DNA of 64,000 nucleotides, taken from assembly GCA_027627225.1 (NCBI GenBank), contig CM051030.1, positions 3,997,501 to 4,061,500 of the forward strand. Reading direction: 5' to 3'. This DNA comes from Congeria kusceri (Eukaryota > Mollusca > Bivalvia > Myida > Dreissenidae). The position numbers and the translations under genes are program-made. Below are positions 1 through 11,887 of this stretch, one piece after another (position 1 is the first letter of the stretch; every line of letters starts with the position of its first letter). Below the pieces are notes generated by a model. That model made no database searches, had not been told where the DNA came from, and saw only the letters and a list, made by a program, of their open reading frames with translations.

Positions 1-2129
1 GTTGATAGCTCAGCGCAAAACCATGCTATATAACCGGTATACAACACAGACTTAGCATAGTCTCGCGCTGACCCATCGATGTGGAAAGCTCATTTTGCAA
101 CACAAAGCGCGCGAAAACTGTCAACAGTCGCAGTTTAACGGAAACCTCGTGATAAACGTGCGTGTTCTGCTCTCAAGTACAGAATTGCATATGACAGATT
201 TGAAAATCGATAATAATAATACTGCAAAATAGTTTTATCAAATTAACTATGTTTCAATGGATACGTATAATTCAGAATAATAATAATAATAGGCCTATTG
301 AAGATCATTAGATGTAAATGTACTTTTAAACATGAAGCATGAGGTAGTTTAGATTTGAAACTTTGGTAGAACATTTATTGTATGAAGCTATGTGTACTTT
401 TTTTTTTTAATCACTGCATAGGTGTTAAACACTATACAATTTTTATTTAACATGATTTAACAAATTACAGTAACTGCACACATTTGCAGTGAAAATGCAG
501 CGTAGTGACGCTTTAAAAATGTATATTTATAAATATCATAGACAGTTGAAGGTATATTAAATATTGCACCCCAAGGCGACTGATGTTAACCGAGACCAAA
601 TACAATGTATTCCTGTATTGCAAAAAGTTATTCCGAATCTCGAGTTATGGACCCGTTTTCACAAAGTTAGTTGAAAAGATTTCCCCCAGAAGGAGCTTTG
701 CGAATACCAGTCATGATCCAGTTGTTCTCACGGCAATGTATTATTATATAATTGTATATGCAATTAACATATAAGATATATATATGTATACGATACAATA
801 TTTGAAATCTTTTTTAATGTTTGACTAATTTAATGTTACGATCTTGTTGATTTCGCCAGTTTATTTTATAGTTGTTTGTAACCTCAATTCCATGCGCATA
901 TATGTTACGGCTTTTATCGAGTAACTATGTGCATATAAAATCGTAGTTGTAATTGAAATATTAAAGAAAATTATTTATTTTTCTGTCGATTTCTACCCGT
1001 ATTCTGTGTAGTTTAACCCTTAAATAAGTTTTAAAACTTCGCTGATTGTACTAGCAACATCAATGTTTTTTAATGTACCTATCTATACAATATTTATTCC
1101 ACCATCAAGCATCATCATTCCCATACAAAAAAAAACAAAAAGATTTTTTCAAATATCTCACAGACTTTCAAAGTTACATCATTTTGTACAATGGTACCAA
1201 AAACAGCATTTTAAAAGCACTGTATGAAAAAAAGACAAACACATGACCAAAGTCCTAATTTTCACGAAAAACACCCATAGAACTGAATTAACTTCAGTAG
1301 TTTTAATTTAAAATGAAAACATACAACCAAAATACCACAGAAAATTCCATTATATCACATTATAACAACATATGAGACCTGGTTAAACCTGTATTTTAAA
1401 ATCTTAGTTTGTCCGAAAATCACTGAAAGAGTGAAAATACACTATTTCTGTATAAGGTATCATTGTAATAAAATACCGGTAAGCATAAGTGTACATATAA
1501 CATGACAGAAATGACCACACTGTTTATGAATAATAATTAATACTGTTTTGTCAATATTTAGACATTTTCCAATTACACACAGTAATTCACATCAAAGCAT
1601 TGAACTCGTTCAGAGGAAGTACATGAATGTGCAACTGTAGATAAGCGAAACAGTTACAGTATTACATTATTATTAATACAGCCTTTGTTCATTAACGGTA
1701 AATACACGTTTTTAATACAAACAGAGGAAAGACAATTCACATTGGAAGACTGCAGGTTGTCTAGGAATGCTGCTCAATAATGCTCCATAATCTGCAGTCC
1801 AACAACCAGATACCTGAAAAAAAGAAGAAAAACATTTTGAGTTTTAAAGTATCAAGGTTTATGTGAATTATACGGGCAATTTATGGCAAACTTTAAAATC
1901 ATTAAACAATACAGACTCTTTATAAGTTATAAGAATTTAGGAAAACAATGTTTAATGTTTGCTGATTGATCAGTTTAACTATGTTTGCGTATTTAGAACA
2001 GAATTAATGCATTTTACACAGTGTTAAATAAAAAAATCATGCATTTAAATAACTTGAAATAACAAGCAAAAAAGAAGCAAAAGTGGTTTGTGTTTGGGTC
2101 AGCATTAAGTTATGACTGAATTTATAAGA
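1..2129. other. AT-rich DNA without a recognisable gene
   Basis: No convincing gene is visible. The stretch is strongly AT-rich with short TAA runs near 210 and 275-290. The only item worth noting is a possible small minus-strand exon at about 1735-1812: it is preceded (in minus orientation) by a pyrimidine tract and CAG, and reads YLVVGLQIMEHY before a stop. It could be a 3' exon belonging to the broken gene at 2.6-7.1 kb, but nothing else supports this. Confidence 0.5.
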
Positions 2130-2306
2130 ACGCAGTGGTGTAATATATATAGCATCTGCCTTGCAACCTGAAGGTTGATAGATAGATCGATACTTGGGGA
2201 GTGTTTGAATAATCTTGCTAAAAAATACACCATGTACTGGTTCAACACAGGAAACAGACTCGAAATTGTATCAGTTAGCTACAAGCTTTCAACAAAATAG
2301 AGCTAA
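2130..2306 (+). mobile_element. tRNA-derived SINE, copy 1
   Basis: The left part resembles a tRNA-type promoter (GTGGTGTAA ... CATCTGCCTTGCAACC ... GGTTGATAG). The body has CTTGGGGAG, TGTACTGGTTCAACACAGG and AAACAGACTCGAAAT, and the 3' end is CAAAATAGAGCTAA. The same order of blocks occurs at 8610-8790 (minus) and 39515-39700 (plus), so this is a dispersed family. Family assignment as a tRNA-derived SINE is an inference from the box-like motifs and length (~180 bp). Confidence 0.6.
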
Positions 2307-2615
2307 CATACATTTTAAAGTATAAATGAAGATAGTTAGTAGGCAAACATTGTTAGTTTGGAGTGTAAATTTGAAAAAAAAAATTTGTTACTTAAGAAGT
2401 GAACTGCGTTATTGATTGATCAACAGTTTGTGAACTGTTGCTTACATGACAAGTAGTTTCAGTTTTCACACATTATCTCTGCAAATGTTATAACAAAACA
2501 AGCAGCAGAAAATGTCCTAGATAAGTCAAAAATGCTTCCCCAATTTATGAACTTTCAATAAAATAAATAGTAAATGAAATGCACTATTTTCATAAGCAAT
2601 TTACATATTGTTTGA

Positions 2616-3326
2616 CTAGAATTGTGGTTCAACTATTATATTCAGATCACCATTTTTATAATCTTCTTTTAAATTATAAACATACACAGCTGGGTCGTTG
2701 TCATACTTGACATTATACCATTCTGGGAACCCTGGCACTATACTAATAACTTTGCCTTTGTAAGTTGCATCTTCAAAACGATGATCAATACATTTTCCCA
2801 CAAAGAGGGGGACGTTTCCATGTTTAACTTCAGTAGTTTCCACATCAATAGCACTTTCAATTAAGGTAAGAAGGTTTTTATGTAGTGCATTATTGTCAAG
2901 TTTTCTGTATTTTCCATTGTGACCTTTTACAGTCAAATTAAAGACAGACTTGTCATTGTATTTTTGTTTTAGTACATTTTTACGGAACAATAGCTGGCTT
3001 CTCAGTGCTTTTTCTATTTGTTTCAGGTTATTGCCTGCTCCAGCCATGCCCTCCTGTACTTGAAGCTGACTTTGCCAAAATCCGTAGTAGCAAACATCAT
3101 TGGTCAATGCTTTTTTCAATCGTTCAGTCTCTTTCCTTTGCATTTCTTGTTGTTTCAGTTTCTGCTGTTCTCTGCGTTTTTCTTGTATAGCCTTTATCCG
3201 CTCTTTAAAAACTTTTCTCAATTCGCGCCCCTCTTGTCTTGATTCTTTTATGTACATATTTCTTTCTGGTTCTGGCAAACCTTCAAGCCATTTAGTTATT
3301 AAAAGAGTACATGATATATGCTTCAT
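2616..3326 (-). CDS. Longest intact segment of the broken gene: coiled coil plus Tudor/SH3-like C-terminal module
   Basis: This 236-residue open segment is the C-terminal part of the broken gene and ends at its stop codon. Residues ~15-90 are highly charged and heptad-like (KEVFKERIKAIQEKRREQQ type), predicting a coiled coil. Residues ~95-165 are a mixed segment with LRSQLLFRKNVLKQKYNDKS. Residues ~175-236 hold the conserved VGKCIDHRF ... PGFPEWYNVKYD ... DYKNGDLNI module, which looks like a small beta-barrel. The first Met is not a true start: the frame continues upstream in another register, interrupted by a 16-bp tandem duplication. The domain name is an inference from pattern only. Confidence 0.6.
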   Translation of the reverse strand: MKHISCTLLITKWLEGLPEPERNMYIKESRQEGRELRKVFKERIKAIQEKRREQQKLKQQEMQRKETERLKKALTNDVCYYGFWQSQLQVQEGMAGAGNNLKQIEKALRSQLLFRKNVLKQKYNDKSVFNLTVKGHNGKYRKLDNNALHKNLLTLIESAIDVETTEVKHGNVPLFVGKCIDHRFEDATYKGKVISIVPGFPEWYNVKYDNDPAVYVYNLKEDYKNGDLNIIVEPQF

Positions 3327-6300
3327 TAGCCAATAATGTCATTAGCCAATAATGACGCATTGGGTCTGAATGAAATAAGGTGATCCAACTGGCCGAAAAT
3401 GAATTCTGGTAGTTTGTTGCGTCTTTTAACTGAGAGTTTCTTCTCTAAGCTGTTCACTGGGTTCCCAATATTTACCACCAGGTAGATGTTCTGGAATCAT
3501 TCTCAGAAGAAGCTGCTTCATGAGAAGAAACACATTTTGTAGCAGTGGAATCACCACTTCATCTACTTTGTTACTTGCAATCAGTGCTTGGAGAACCTTG
3601 TCCTTTTCATGTATTTCTGTATTAAATGGTGTAAATGTGCCCGTCATAAACTCCTCCATCTTACTTGGGTTGTGTGTAGCCTGATCAAAGAAATCTACTA
3701 ACGTTTTGAAGTGAAGGTTCATGTCGAGTATATGGACCCGGGGCTTCAATCAATTGCCACAGAGGGGCAGTTACAAACTTTGAAATTAATCCCAGTGGTT
3801 TTGCTCCTGCAAGAAAGAGGTCTTCTTTGATATCCATTGCAACAGCTTTAAGTAAGTCATTAGATGTTCCATGAATATTTTCTAAGAAATGTTGTAGGAC
3901 AGCTGCATGGAAATATACTGCACCCCCAACCATAAATACCATGTTGAACCTGTTGTGTCGAAATCGGATTATGTGGTTCTTCTGCGATATAGTACAAAGG
4001 AAGGTTTTCGAAGGCATACTTGCGCCATTTTTTTTTTATCTTCCCCTGCAGCACAGACTTTGCTGCAGGTTCTCAAGAGTCTAAGTGTGCCACTTTCAGC
4101 TTTGTGGTGCCTTTTCAGCCTTGGGTCTCCTGCAGATCCAAGATCTTCTCCTTCATAATTCTTTTCAAAATTTAATAAGGTGCTTTCACAAACGTCTGCC
4201 ATACCTACCAGAAGGTGCAGCCCGCAGAAGAAGTTGTTCATATTTCCACACAGTGCTTTCTGATCAACCGATAGTTTATCGTAGTGGTCAATTACGTGTG
4301 GCAAGCACTCTTCTCTATAGGCATTTAGCAAACCATTAAACGTCTTCTCTGTACTGGCACGGTCGGACATTGTATTTTTCATATTAATAAGTAAATTGTA
4401 ACCTTGTCCTAAATCTTGTTCTTTGTCACAGTGCGAAGATATGTCATGTAGAATCTGCTTTAAAGTCTCCAATGCTGTCAGGCCACTTTTATCTGACATT
4501 TCTCTCAACCCTAGCATGTATGAATTTTCTTTACTAGATACTATGTAAGTATGGTAGGTTCTTCCGTGCTTGCGAGTTTCATCTGTATAAAGAGTAGTGT
4601 TGTTTGATGATGATGCGGCTTTTCAAACATGTTTATGAGTAACGGCAACTTTTCGATCAACAAATGTGTCAACTGCTTGTCTGGAAGGAATATTAATAAC
4701 AGTTTTTCCACAAAGTTTCGCAACTTCTTTGATGACAGGACCTACATGTCTGGTTGCCACTTTCAAATTTGTTAAATTTATTGCACATTCAACTAACTCG
4801 TTGCTATATGTATTTTCAGTTTTGTTCATTAGATTAATTGGTAAGTTGTCATCTAACAGAGATTCAAGGTATGTGACTTCTGTTTTCAGTTCAGTGTTTT
4901 TGATTCTCAGTTGATTTGTTTCTTCTTCATATTGCTTATTCATTTCTGAATAAACACTTACTTTTCGTTCTAATTCAAAATTATGTTTTGCAAAGGTGTT
5001 TCTTTCATTAATAGCTTTACGCATATTCTTATGTAGATTTTTTATCAGTTCCATTTTGGTCTTAAGTCTTTCTGCAAATGTTGCATCTGATGTGTGTACT
5101 TATGAAAATTTTTTATAGTCATTCTTGATGCTTCTTTCACAGATTTCCTCAACATCTTTGCATCTTTTTCTTCATCAGCAGAGGTCTCCATCATATGCAC
5201 CTTTTTAGTTGCTTGTTTTCTTCTCTAAAAACTATAATTTTTGTCTTCTTTCCTGAAGCTGCTGTCTAACAGATTCCGCTTGCTGTTGTGCCTTTTCTGC
5301 TTTCAAAGCACGTCGAGTACCTACGCTTACTTGCTTAGTTTTTAATGTACTAATAGCGGTTTCAGTAGGAAAATAAAATGTTTGTAGAAGAAATTGCTCC
5401 CTCTTCTTCCTCTGTTTTCTTTGTCAATTTGTATAGTTCTATAGATTTTTGCAACACATGGCTTACATGCTATATTGGACAACTGCGTGATTTGTGCACG
5501 AATCTCTGGTATTTGAAGCACTTCAACGTTGTGGTTTTTACAATAACTAAAAATTTCTATTACGCAACCATTTGTTAAATTCTCTAAGTATGGTACATTA
5601 GGAGTAAGAATGTCAACAATATTTATTCCAAGCAAATTACAGTATAAAGTCATTGTTAGTATTTGCTGATAAACCCTTCACCAACGACACTTAAAGGAGG
5701 ATATTACAGTTTGTGTCATCTTAGAACAAGTAGTTGTCCCATTCACCGCAAGATCATGTGTGTAGATATGACAAGAATCTGTACCCATTGTGCCTGTTGA
5801 GATTGTTTGTGATGTAAAATTGTGTTTTCTACATCAATGTTTCTTTTTGTACCTTTTTATAAGACTCTGGCTCTCATCGCTGTCAGTAGATGAGTCATCT
5901 GTCTGAAAATTATGTATACAAATATACTAAATAAAATCCAATGCGCATCATTTCTAATTCATTTTGCTGTAATTGTTAATTGTAATTGTGTTGAGTTCAA
6001 TTTATTTTATGATATCCGGTTGTTTGTAGGGAAATATCAGTGAAATGAAATTTGTAATTCACTGTATTAAAACAGTAAAAATAAAATTGGTTATTCACCG
6101 TTAATTTTTTTTTTGAAAATTAGGAGTTTGAAATGGAACGTTTTCACCGGCAGTAATAAACTACCAAAATAACAAATTGTTCAGCATAAAAGAAAAAAAC
6201 TGATAAAGAATATTGATTTTTAATTAAATTGTGATCATAGAAAATATATTTTTTTCACTCGTGATTGCGCCACTTTTGAAAATATGCATTATTACTCGTA

Positions 6301-6734
6301 AATGAAAATCGATATTCTTCTGAAACCAACAAATATTCTATAATTTATCACCTTTTACCACTGCTTATTACTTAAAAACATTTTTTTGTGAGTGAAATGA
6401 AACATTATATCAATAATTGATTCAAAACTTCAAATCATTTTGGAACAAAAACAACAAATAACCCCTAAGATATAGGCCTTATTAAGAATTGTTTTAATAA
6501 TGCAAAAAACATTCTTAAATACATTATTCTACCTTATTTAACGCTGCAAGCCTTTTCAAATTTGTACTTGAATTGGTCGGCCCTGCGGCCTCACTGCTGG
6601 AGAATTGGGTTTCAAAAGTAAGTGAGCATTCTGGTGGAGAACTGATGAGGTACTGCAGGTCAACAGCAGGTAGTGCCTAAAACAACATAAAACTTATAAT
6701 GTTGATGGTGATAACATAATTCAAACTACATCTA

Positions 6735-6739
6735 TGACG

Positions 6740-6775
<36 letters not shown>

Positions 6776-6880
6776 TTTATTATTATTATTATAGTTTTAA
6801 CTTATTATAAAAACTAATCATAAATTTCTTTTTATTACTTTTATAATTACTATTATTATTATCATTATTATTATTGATTT
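6735..6880. repeat. (ATT)n microsatellite inside an intron
   Basis: Runs of ATT/TTA repeat, best between 6738 and 6795 and again around 6850-6875. They lie in the first intron (6677-6941) of the broken gene. Confidence 0.85.
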
Positions 6881-7097
6881 AATAATTAAATCTTATGAAT
6901 AAGACAAAATAAAGAATGCACAATAACAAATTATACAGTACGTGTGTGCTGAGATCAAGTGAATCTGGCTCTGTTTGGGTATCAGTATCAAACTCTGTGT
7001 CAAATAGGTCCAAGTCAGATTGTGGTAGAGTGCTGGTGTCGGAATCATCTGATATTACAATGCACTCTGTCACGTCTGTATCTGGCTGTACATTCAT

Positions 7098-8224
7098 GTT
7101 AGATCATTTACTTTCAAAATCAAAAGTTGTCATGAGTTACCTGTTCAAGATAAATAACCTATATGTAACCAATAGCATGTTTTGTATTTTAATAAATGCA
7201 CACACTGTCTAGAACGATAGATGTGAGGTACGAATATGTTAGATCACTTTCACTTTCGGTTTTGAATTACCCAAACAGACTAAAGAAAAATATATTTCAT
7301 ATTAATCGTAAGATTTTAATCACTAAATAACCATATTAAACAAAACATGCCAAATAATACCATTTACTACAAAATGTTTGCATATTTTTCAAAAATATTG
7401 TGTTTAATCATGTTCACGCTATCTTGTGTTGGCCGCCATCTAGAATTTTGCATTAATTCCACCAAACGAGAACGAGGTCAGATTGTTAATCTCTCCCGCA
7501 TTTTTTGCATAAACCTAACAAACAGTCATAAAGAACATACTTCAAATTACATTATCTTGCCATATTTTCGAGCGTAAAAGTTGTATTTTAATAAAAGTAC
7601 ATATTTGAATATTTCAAACTTACCGTTAACAATCAAAAAAGCCCATTACTGCGTAGTCTGGACATTTTCCGGGCAATGTCAACACCTTTTTATCCGAACT
7701 GATACAGGCTACATCAAAATTCAATCGTTAAACTTGTAAAAATTTCCGTAAAAAAATGTCCATTATCCTAGGTCAACACGTGGGTCATTTCGGGTCGCGT
7801 GCAGATTTGTCAAGGGAGATTACTCTTACACGATTTTGCTAATTGTACAGCACATTCTGGTTTGTTTCGGTGTTCCTCAGTATAATTCGGAGAAACAATC
7901 TGGTGACGTAATATAATGTGTAGAATGCGGATAATTTTAAAGCAGTCCCTCCGTGAATCGAATAAGAATCTGGGCCATTTTGGTGGCTCGTTTTCAAAAA
8001 GCTCCCTAGGGAAAGCGTCAGTAAGTTTCTTAAATTCACAAAATTCTAAAAGTCCTCGGCTGTTTCATGTACAGGTCCTTTTACATTCAAATGTTTCAGA
8101 CTAGCAAATATTGCTTAGATGTTTCATATTTTACCATGATTTTGTGAACAGAAAAATCATTGGATTTCACATAGAAAATTACATCTGAAATTTTCACTTC
8201 AGTACAACTTAAGTTGAGATTTCC
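7098..8224. other. Upstream flank of the broken gene; nothing recognised
   Basis: AT-rich sequence with several short non-conserved ORFs on both strands. It would contain the promoter of the minus-strand gene that starts at 7097, but I see no clear core promoter motif. Confidence 0.4.
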
Positions 8225-8600
8225 CTTAGGAGCCTTGTGCTTTCGGCCCCAAATTGGCTCTTAAAAAAAACACTGATGGATTCGAGGTAACGCACTGGGT
8301 TCGCAGGTTCGAGCCCCCGCTACACCCTAACCTACTAACTCGTCTTTCGCATGAGACGTTAAACCGAGTTGCAGTATACTAGGAGCTTCACATCAGGTAC
8401 TAAAAGACCTAGGGTCGCCTCTGAAACGGAGCGTCTCTCGTATCTTGCACTATCCCCCGTAACCCAACTAACAAGTCTTATGGGGGCGATGGCCATATGG
8501 GAGAAAATCCCGGTGCAATCGATAAAAATGTACTATGCACGCACTGTACCTTTGGGAGTTTCTAGGGTGGGTGCGGAATTAATATTACTTTTTAGTTTAA
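8225..8600 (+). mobile_element. SINE-like element with tRNA-type B box
   Basis: Contains GGTTCGAGCCCCCGCTACA (8307-8325), a good match to a tRNA-type B box, followed by GAGACGTTAAACCGAGTTGC and a long GC-richer body. The GAGACGTTAAACC block is typical of mollusc SINE bodies. No coding potential. Confidence 0.55.
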
Positions 8601-8609
8601 GGCTATTTA

Positions 8610-8790
8610 TTTGAGCTTGATTGTGTGGAAAGCCAGAGGCTTATTGAAACATTTGAGTCTGTTTCCTGGGTAGAACCAATACTTGGTGTATTTTGCGAAA
8701 GAACTCTCAAAAGCTCCCCAAGTAGGGACTGAACTCACAACCTCCCGATCGCAAGGCAGACGCCATATCCATGACAACAATGAAACACTT
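8610..8790 (-). mobile_element. tRNA-derived SINE, copy 2
   Basis: Read on the minus strand it begins ATGGCGTCTGCCTTGCGATC, has GGGAGGTTGTGAGTTCAGTC (B-box like), CTACTTGGGGAGCTTTTGAG, a GTATTGGTTCTACCC block and AAACAGACTCAAATG. It is the same family as 2130-2306 and 39515-39700. Confidence 0.65.
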
Positions 8791-8921
8791 ACGGCTAAAT
8801 ACAAGCTTTTAACAGAGAAAACCAATTAAAATTTCATAACTTAATTATTTTAGTGTGCAAGAAGGGAAGAAAATAAATATTTACAATCATGTTCTTAAAC
8901 CAAATATTCATAATAAAAACA

Positions 8922-9633
8922 ACAAGAGGGCCACAAGGCCCTACGTCGCTCACATGAGGGCCTAAGGAGCTAAACTGTTTGATGAAGATTCGGCTAAAAA
9001 TGTGGCCTCCAGAGTGTTCACTAGCTTTTTGTTCAATCTGGCCTTGTGATCTATAAGTATTTGTTTGACACCACATGACCCAGTTTTGAACTTGTTCACA
9101 GATATCATTGTGATAAATGTTCTAAGCAAGTTTCGAGAAGATTGGGCAAAAAATGTGGCATCTAGAGTGTTCACTAGCTTTTTCTTCAATTTGCCATTGC
9201 GACCTAGTTTTTAACACCACATGACCCAGTTTCGAACTTGTCTGAGTTATCATTGGGACAAATGCTCTGTGCAAGATTCATGATTATTGGGCAAAAGATG
9301 TGGCCTCTAGTGTTCACAAGGTTTTTTTTCATTTTGGCCTGGTGGCCTAGTTTTTTATCCCATGTGACCTGGTTTCGAACTTGTCCTAGATATCATTGGG
9401 ACAAATATTCTAAGCAAGTTTCACGACGATTGGCCAATAAATGAGGCCTCTAGAGTGTTGACGAGCTTTTTGTTCCATCTGGTCTGGCGACCTAGTTTTT
9501 TTCCGCACATGACCCTGTTTCGAACTCAACCGAGTGGCCTCTAGAGTGTTCACCAGGTAAATATTGACGACGAACGACGGACAAAAGGCGTTAACAAAAG
9601 CTCACCATCAGCACGTTGTGCTCAGGTGAGCTA
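8922..9633 (+). mobile_element. Tandem-repeat element, GAGGGCC/CTCAGGTGAGCTA family, copy 1
   Basis: Left end ACAAGAGGGCCACAAGGCCC (palindromic GGGCC..GGCCC) followed by GCTCACATGAG. Right end GCACGTTGTGCTCAGGTGAG then CTAAAAA. The left GCTCACATGAG is the inverted copy of the right CTCAGGTGAGC. The body consists of about four diverged ~145-bp tandem units carrying GTGGCCTCTAGAGTGTTCAC and CACATGACCCAGTTTCGAAC. No protein is encoded. The likely class is a non-autonomous Helentron-like element. Confidence 0.7.
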
Positions 9634-11339
9634 AAAAGAGACCTCAAAATAATTATAGACATCAGATTTCAAGAAATTGATGGCATTTATCATTAATCAC
9701 TTCAAAAAGACCAGCACATTATCTTAAGTAAAATATTTTACTTTGAAACATGATATGTTTCAGTCATAAGAAATGGAAATTCGATACATTTTTCACTAAA
9801 TGACATCATGTAATTCAACACTTGTTAGTTATGTAGATATAAATGAAATACCAATGTTATAAACATAAAATAGTGTGAGATGGACGCTGTAGTACATAAC
9901 TGTTTAAAGGGATAATATACCAGATCTCGAAGGTTTGCAATACATCTCACAATCTGATAATGGTATACCTTTAAAATACATTACAATACACATTGTTAAA
10001 TAAATCTGTATATCTCAGCTATAGAGAACAAGAGCTAAAATTGTCAATGCCAAATTTTAATTTGTTTAACTATGTTTAGTAGATGGAACAATGATTGTAT
10101 ATTTAAAAGGGCAAATAAACAGTATTTCCCGTAAATATACCATACATATGTATTCCCATTTTCTCAAACATATTTTTCTAGTAGTAAAAATATATTAGTG
10201 GATATGTAAAGAAAAAATATATACAAAGCCAAAAAGTATTTTAGATACACGGTTCATGCAGGATTTAAACTCACACCTACAAAATCGCCCACTTCAATGA
10301 AAACTTTCCTGCACTACACAACATTTCTCAAACTTGCGCATGCGCATAACGGTACTTCATGTACAATTCTTTCATATTGATTATACTACTACTGCTAAGG
10401 TATGCACCTGCGAAAGCATTACCGATGACCACTGTTTATATATAAAATTTATATATAATTGTCAACAGTTTATAGAAACACGGCCATTGTGTTTAATATA
10501 TATTCTCTGTAAATGAAGTTTTGCAAATGTTATTGTCGATCTACCATCAATATGCCCCTTTAATAAAAAATCCAAAATAGCTGTCTGACAGGCAATAATC
10601 TTGCTCGATAGTATTTGCAATAGGAAAGCATTCTGGGATTGTAATTTTCACCAAGATTGGTAACTCTACTTGACAATTGAATTTGCCAGTGACAGGTTAC
10701 GTCCCTTGTCCTTTCTCCCAATAATGAATCTTTTTAATAGCTTTAATAGCCTTTGCAAAGTTATAAATGGATTTGCATGAAATTTTCAGGAAATATAGTA
10801 AAAAGGGCAATGGACAAAATTTAATGATAAGATTTTGATGGTGATCCGGATCACTGTCCGGATCCAGGTTGTTTAAAAATGCATTATTTTTTATGATATG
10901 GCAATTTTGCTGCATTGGCTACGGTCTGTACTCACTGAATAAGTTCTAATTTGTGTTTGAAACTATTAATATGAAATGCATTACTTTAATCTAGATGGTC
11001 AAAAAGTTAGCCCACTTTTGGACATTAGGTAAAAATAGCAGCTTAAAAGATATATCAGAATTCAAAAAATGTTATCTAATAGTGTGATGTTATTTTATAA
11101 TAATTACATAATAAGAACACTATGCCTTACTACACAAATTTACCATTTCTCAATGTGTGTCCACAGACATGGATGCCACCCCCCCCCCCCTATGCAGCTT
11201 GTCCTGCTAACATATTCTCTTATTCTGTGAAGCACGTCGAGGTATAACAAATTTCCAATCAACAGTTTTAGTCCTGAAAAAAATCAATAAAGTGAAGTAA
11301 ATAAAATGTGTGGGCAATTATGAGTTATGGTTCTTGTAT
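9634..11339. other. Unassigned AT-rich DNA
   Basis: No gene recognised. A C-run occurs at 11169-11182. A weak tRNA-like B box on the minus strand near 10257-10280 is too degenerate to call. Confidence 0.4.
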
Positions 11340-11887
11340 GCTTCACTGACTCTTTCTATCTTAAATCATTCTGTGAAGAATCAACAAAATGCCTATTATC
11401 ATTTTTAGACTGTGTCTAAAATTCTTATATTTGACGTTTGAGCTTTAAGTGTTACCATGAACCTAAAACTTTTTTAAATTCTTATATTCCACATTTGACC
11501 TTTAAGTGTGACCTTGACATTGGACCTAGGGCCCTGCTTCTTGCACGCGACACACGGTCTCATTATGCCTAACACTTGGTCAATTTATTTGAAATTCCTT
11601 CCATGCTGGACAAAATTATGTTCTGGACAGGGTCTATGGCTTAAATTCTTATATTTGACCTTTGACCATTAAGTGTGACCTTGACCATGTACCTAGGGCC
11701 CTGGTTGTTGTGCGCAACACACTGTCTCATTATACTTTACATTTATGCCAAGTTATTTGAAAATCCTCCAATGCTGTACAAAGTTATAGTCCGGACAAGA
11801 ATCCGAAAATACGTACACACGTACCTATGTACGTACCCTCGGACAGGGTAAACACTATATGCCCCCCATCATAGATGTTGAGGGCAT
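11340..11887 (+). mobile_element. Tandem-repeat element ending in GGGCATA hairpin (left end not defined)
   Basis: About three diverged ~170-bp units with TTCTTATATTTGACCTTTGA, GTGACCTTGACC and TACCTAGGGCCCTG. The right end has TATGCCCCCCATC paired with GATGTTGAGGGCATA before an A-run, the same terminal layout as the GGGGGCATA family. The left end could not be placed. Confidence 0.5.

Larger units (their letters stand above)
2616..7097 (-). pseudogene. Broken three-exon gene of a TE-like family (coiled coil, unnamed core, Tudor/SH3-like C-terminus)
   Basis: Three exons read on the minus strand: 7097-6942 (start ATG, acidic, MNVQPDTDVTECIVISDDSD), 6676-6533 (48 open codons, CAG-type acceptor, AAG|GTAGAA donor) and one long exon from about 5902 to the stop at 2616. 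The long exon encodes, in order, a Cys-rich N-part, a coiled coil (about 4900-5340), a core with KNTMSDRASTEKTFNGLLN and NNFFCGLHLLVGMAD (4100-4390), a FRHNRFNMVF segment (~3940), then a charged coiled coil and a C-terminal LFVGKCIDHRFED ... PGFPEWYNVKYD module resembling a small chromatin-reader fold. I recognise this as a multi-copy protein family of molluscs and cnidarians with no known function, probably transposon-borne. The frame is broken by in-frame TGA at 5834-5836, 5678-5680 and 4623-4625, stops within 5060-5340, and frame changes near 5370, 4020 (A/T run), 3745 and 3325-3357. It is therefore a pseudogene unless the assembly is very error-prone. Confidence 0.7.

Noticed and set aside
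4623..5836. UGA recoding as a sense codon in this organism
   Set aside because: The broken gene has in-frame TGAs, but it also has TAA/TAG stops and frameshifts; the intact endonuclease ORF ends at a TGA; Trp codons elsewhere are TGG.
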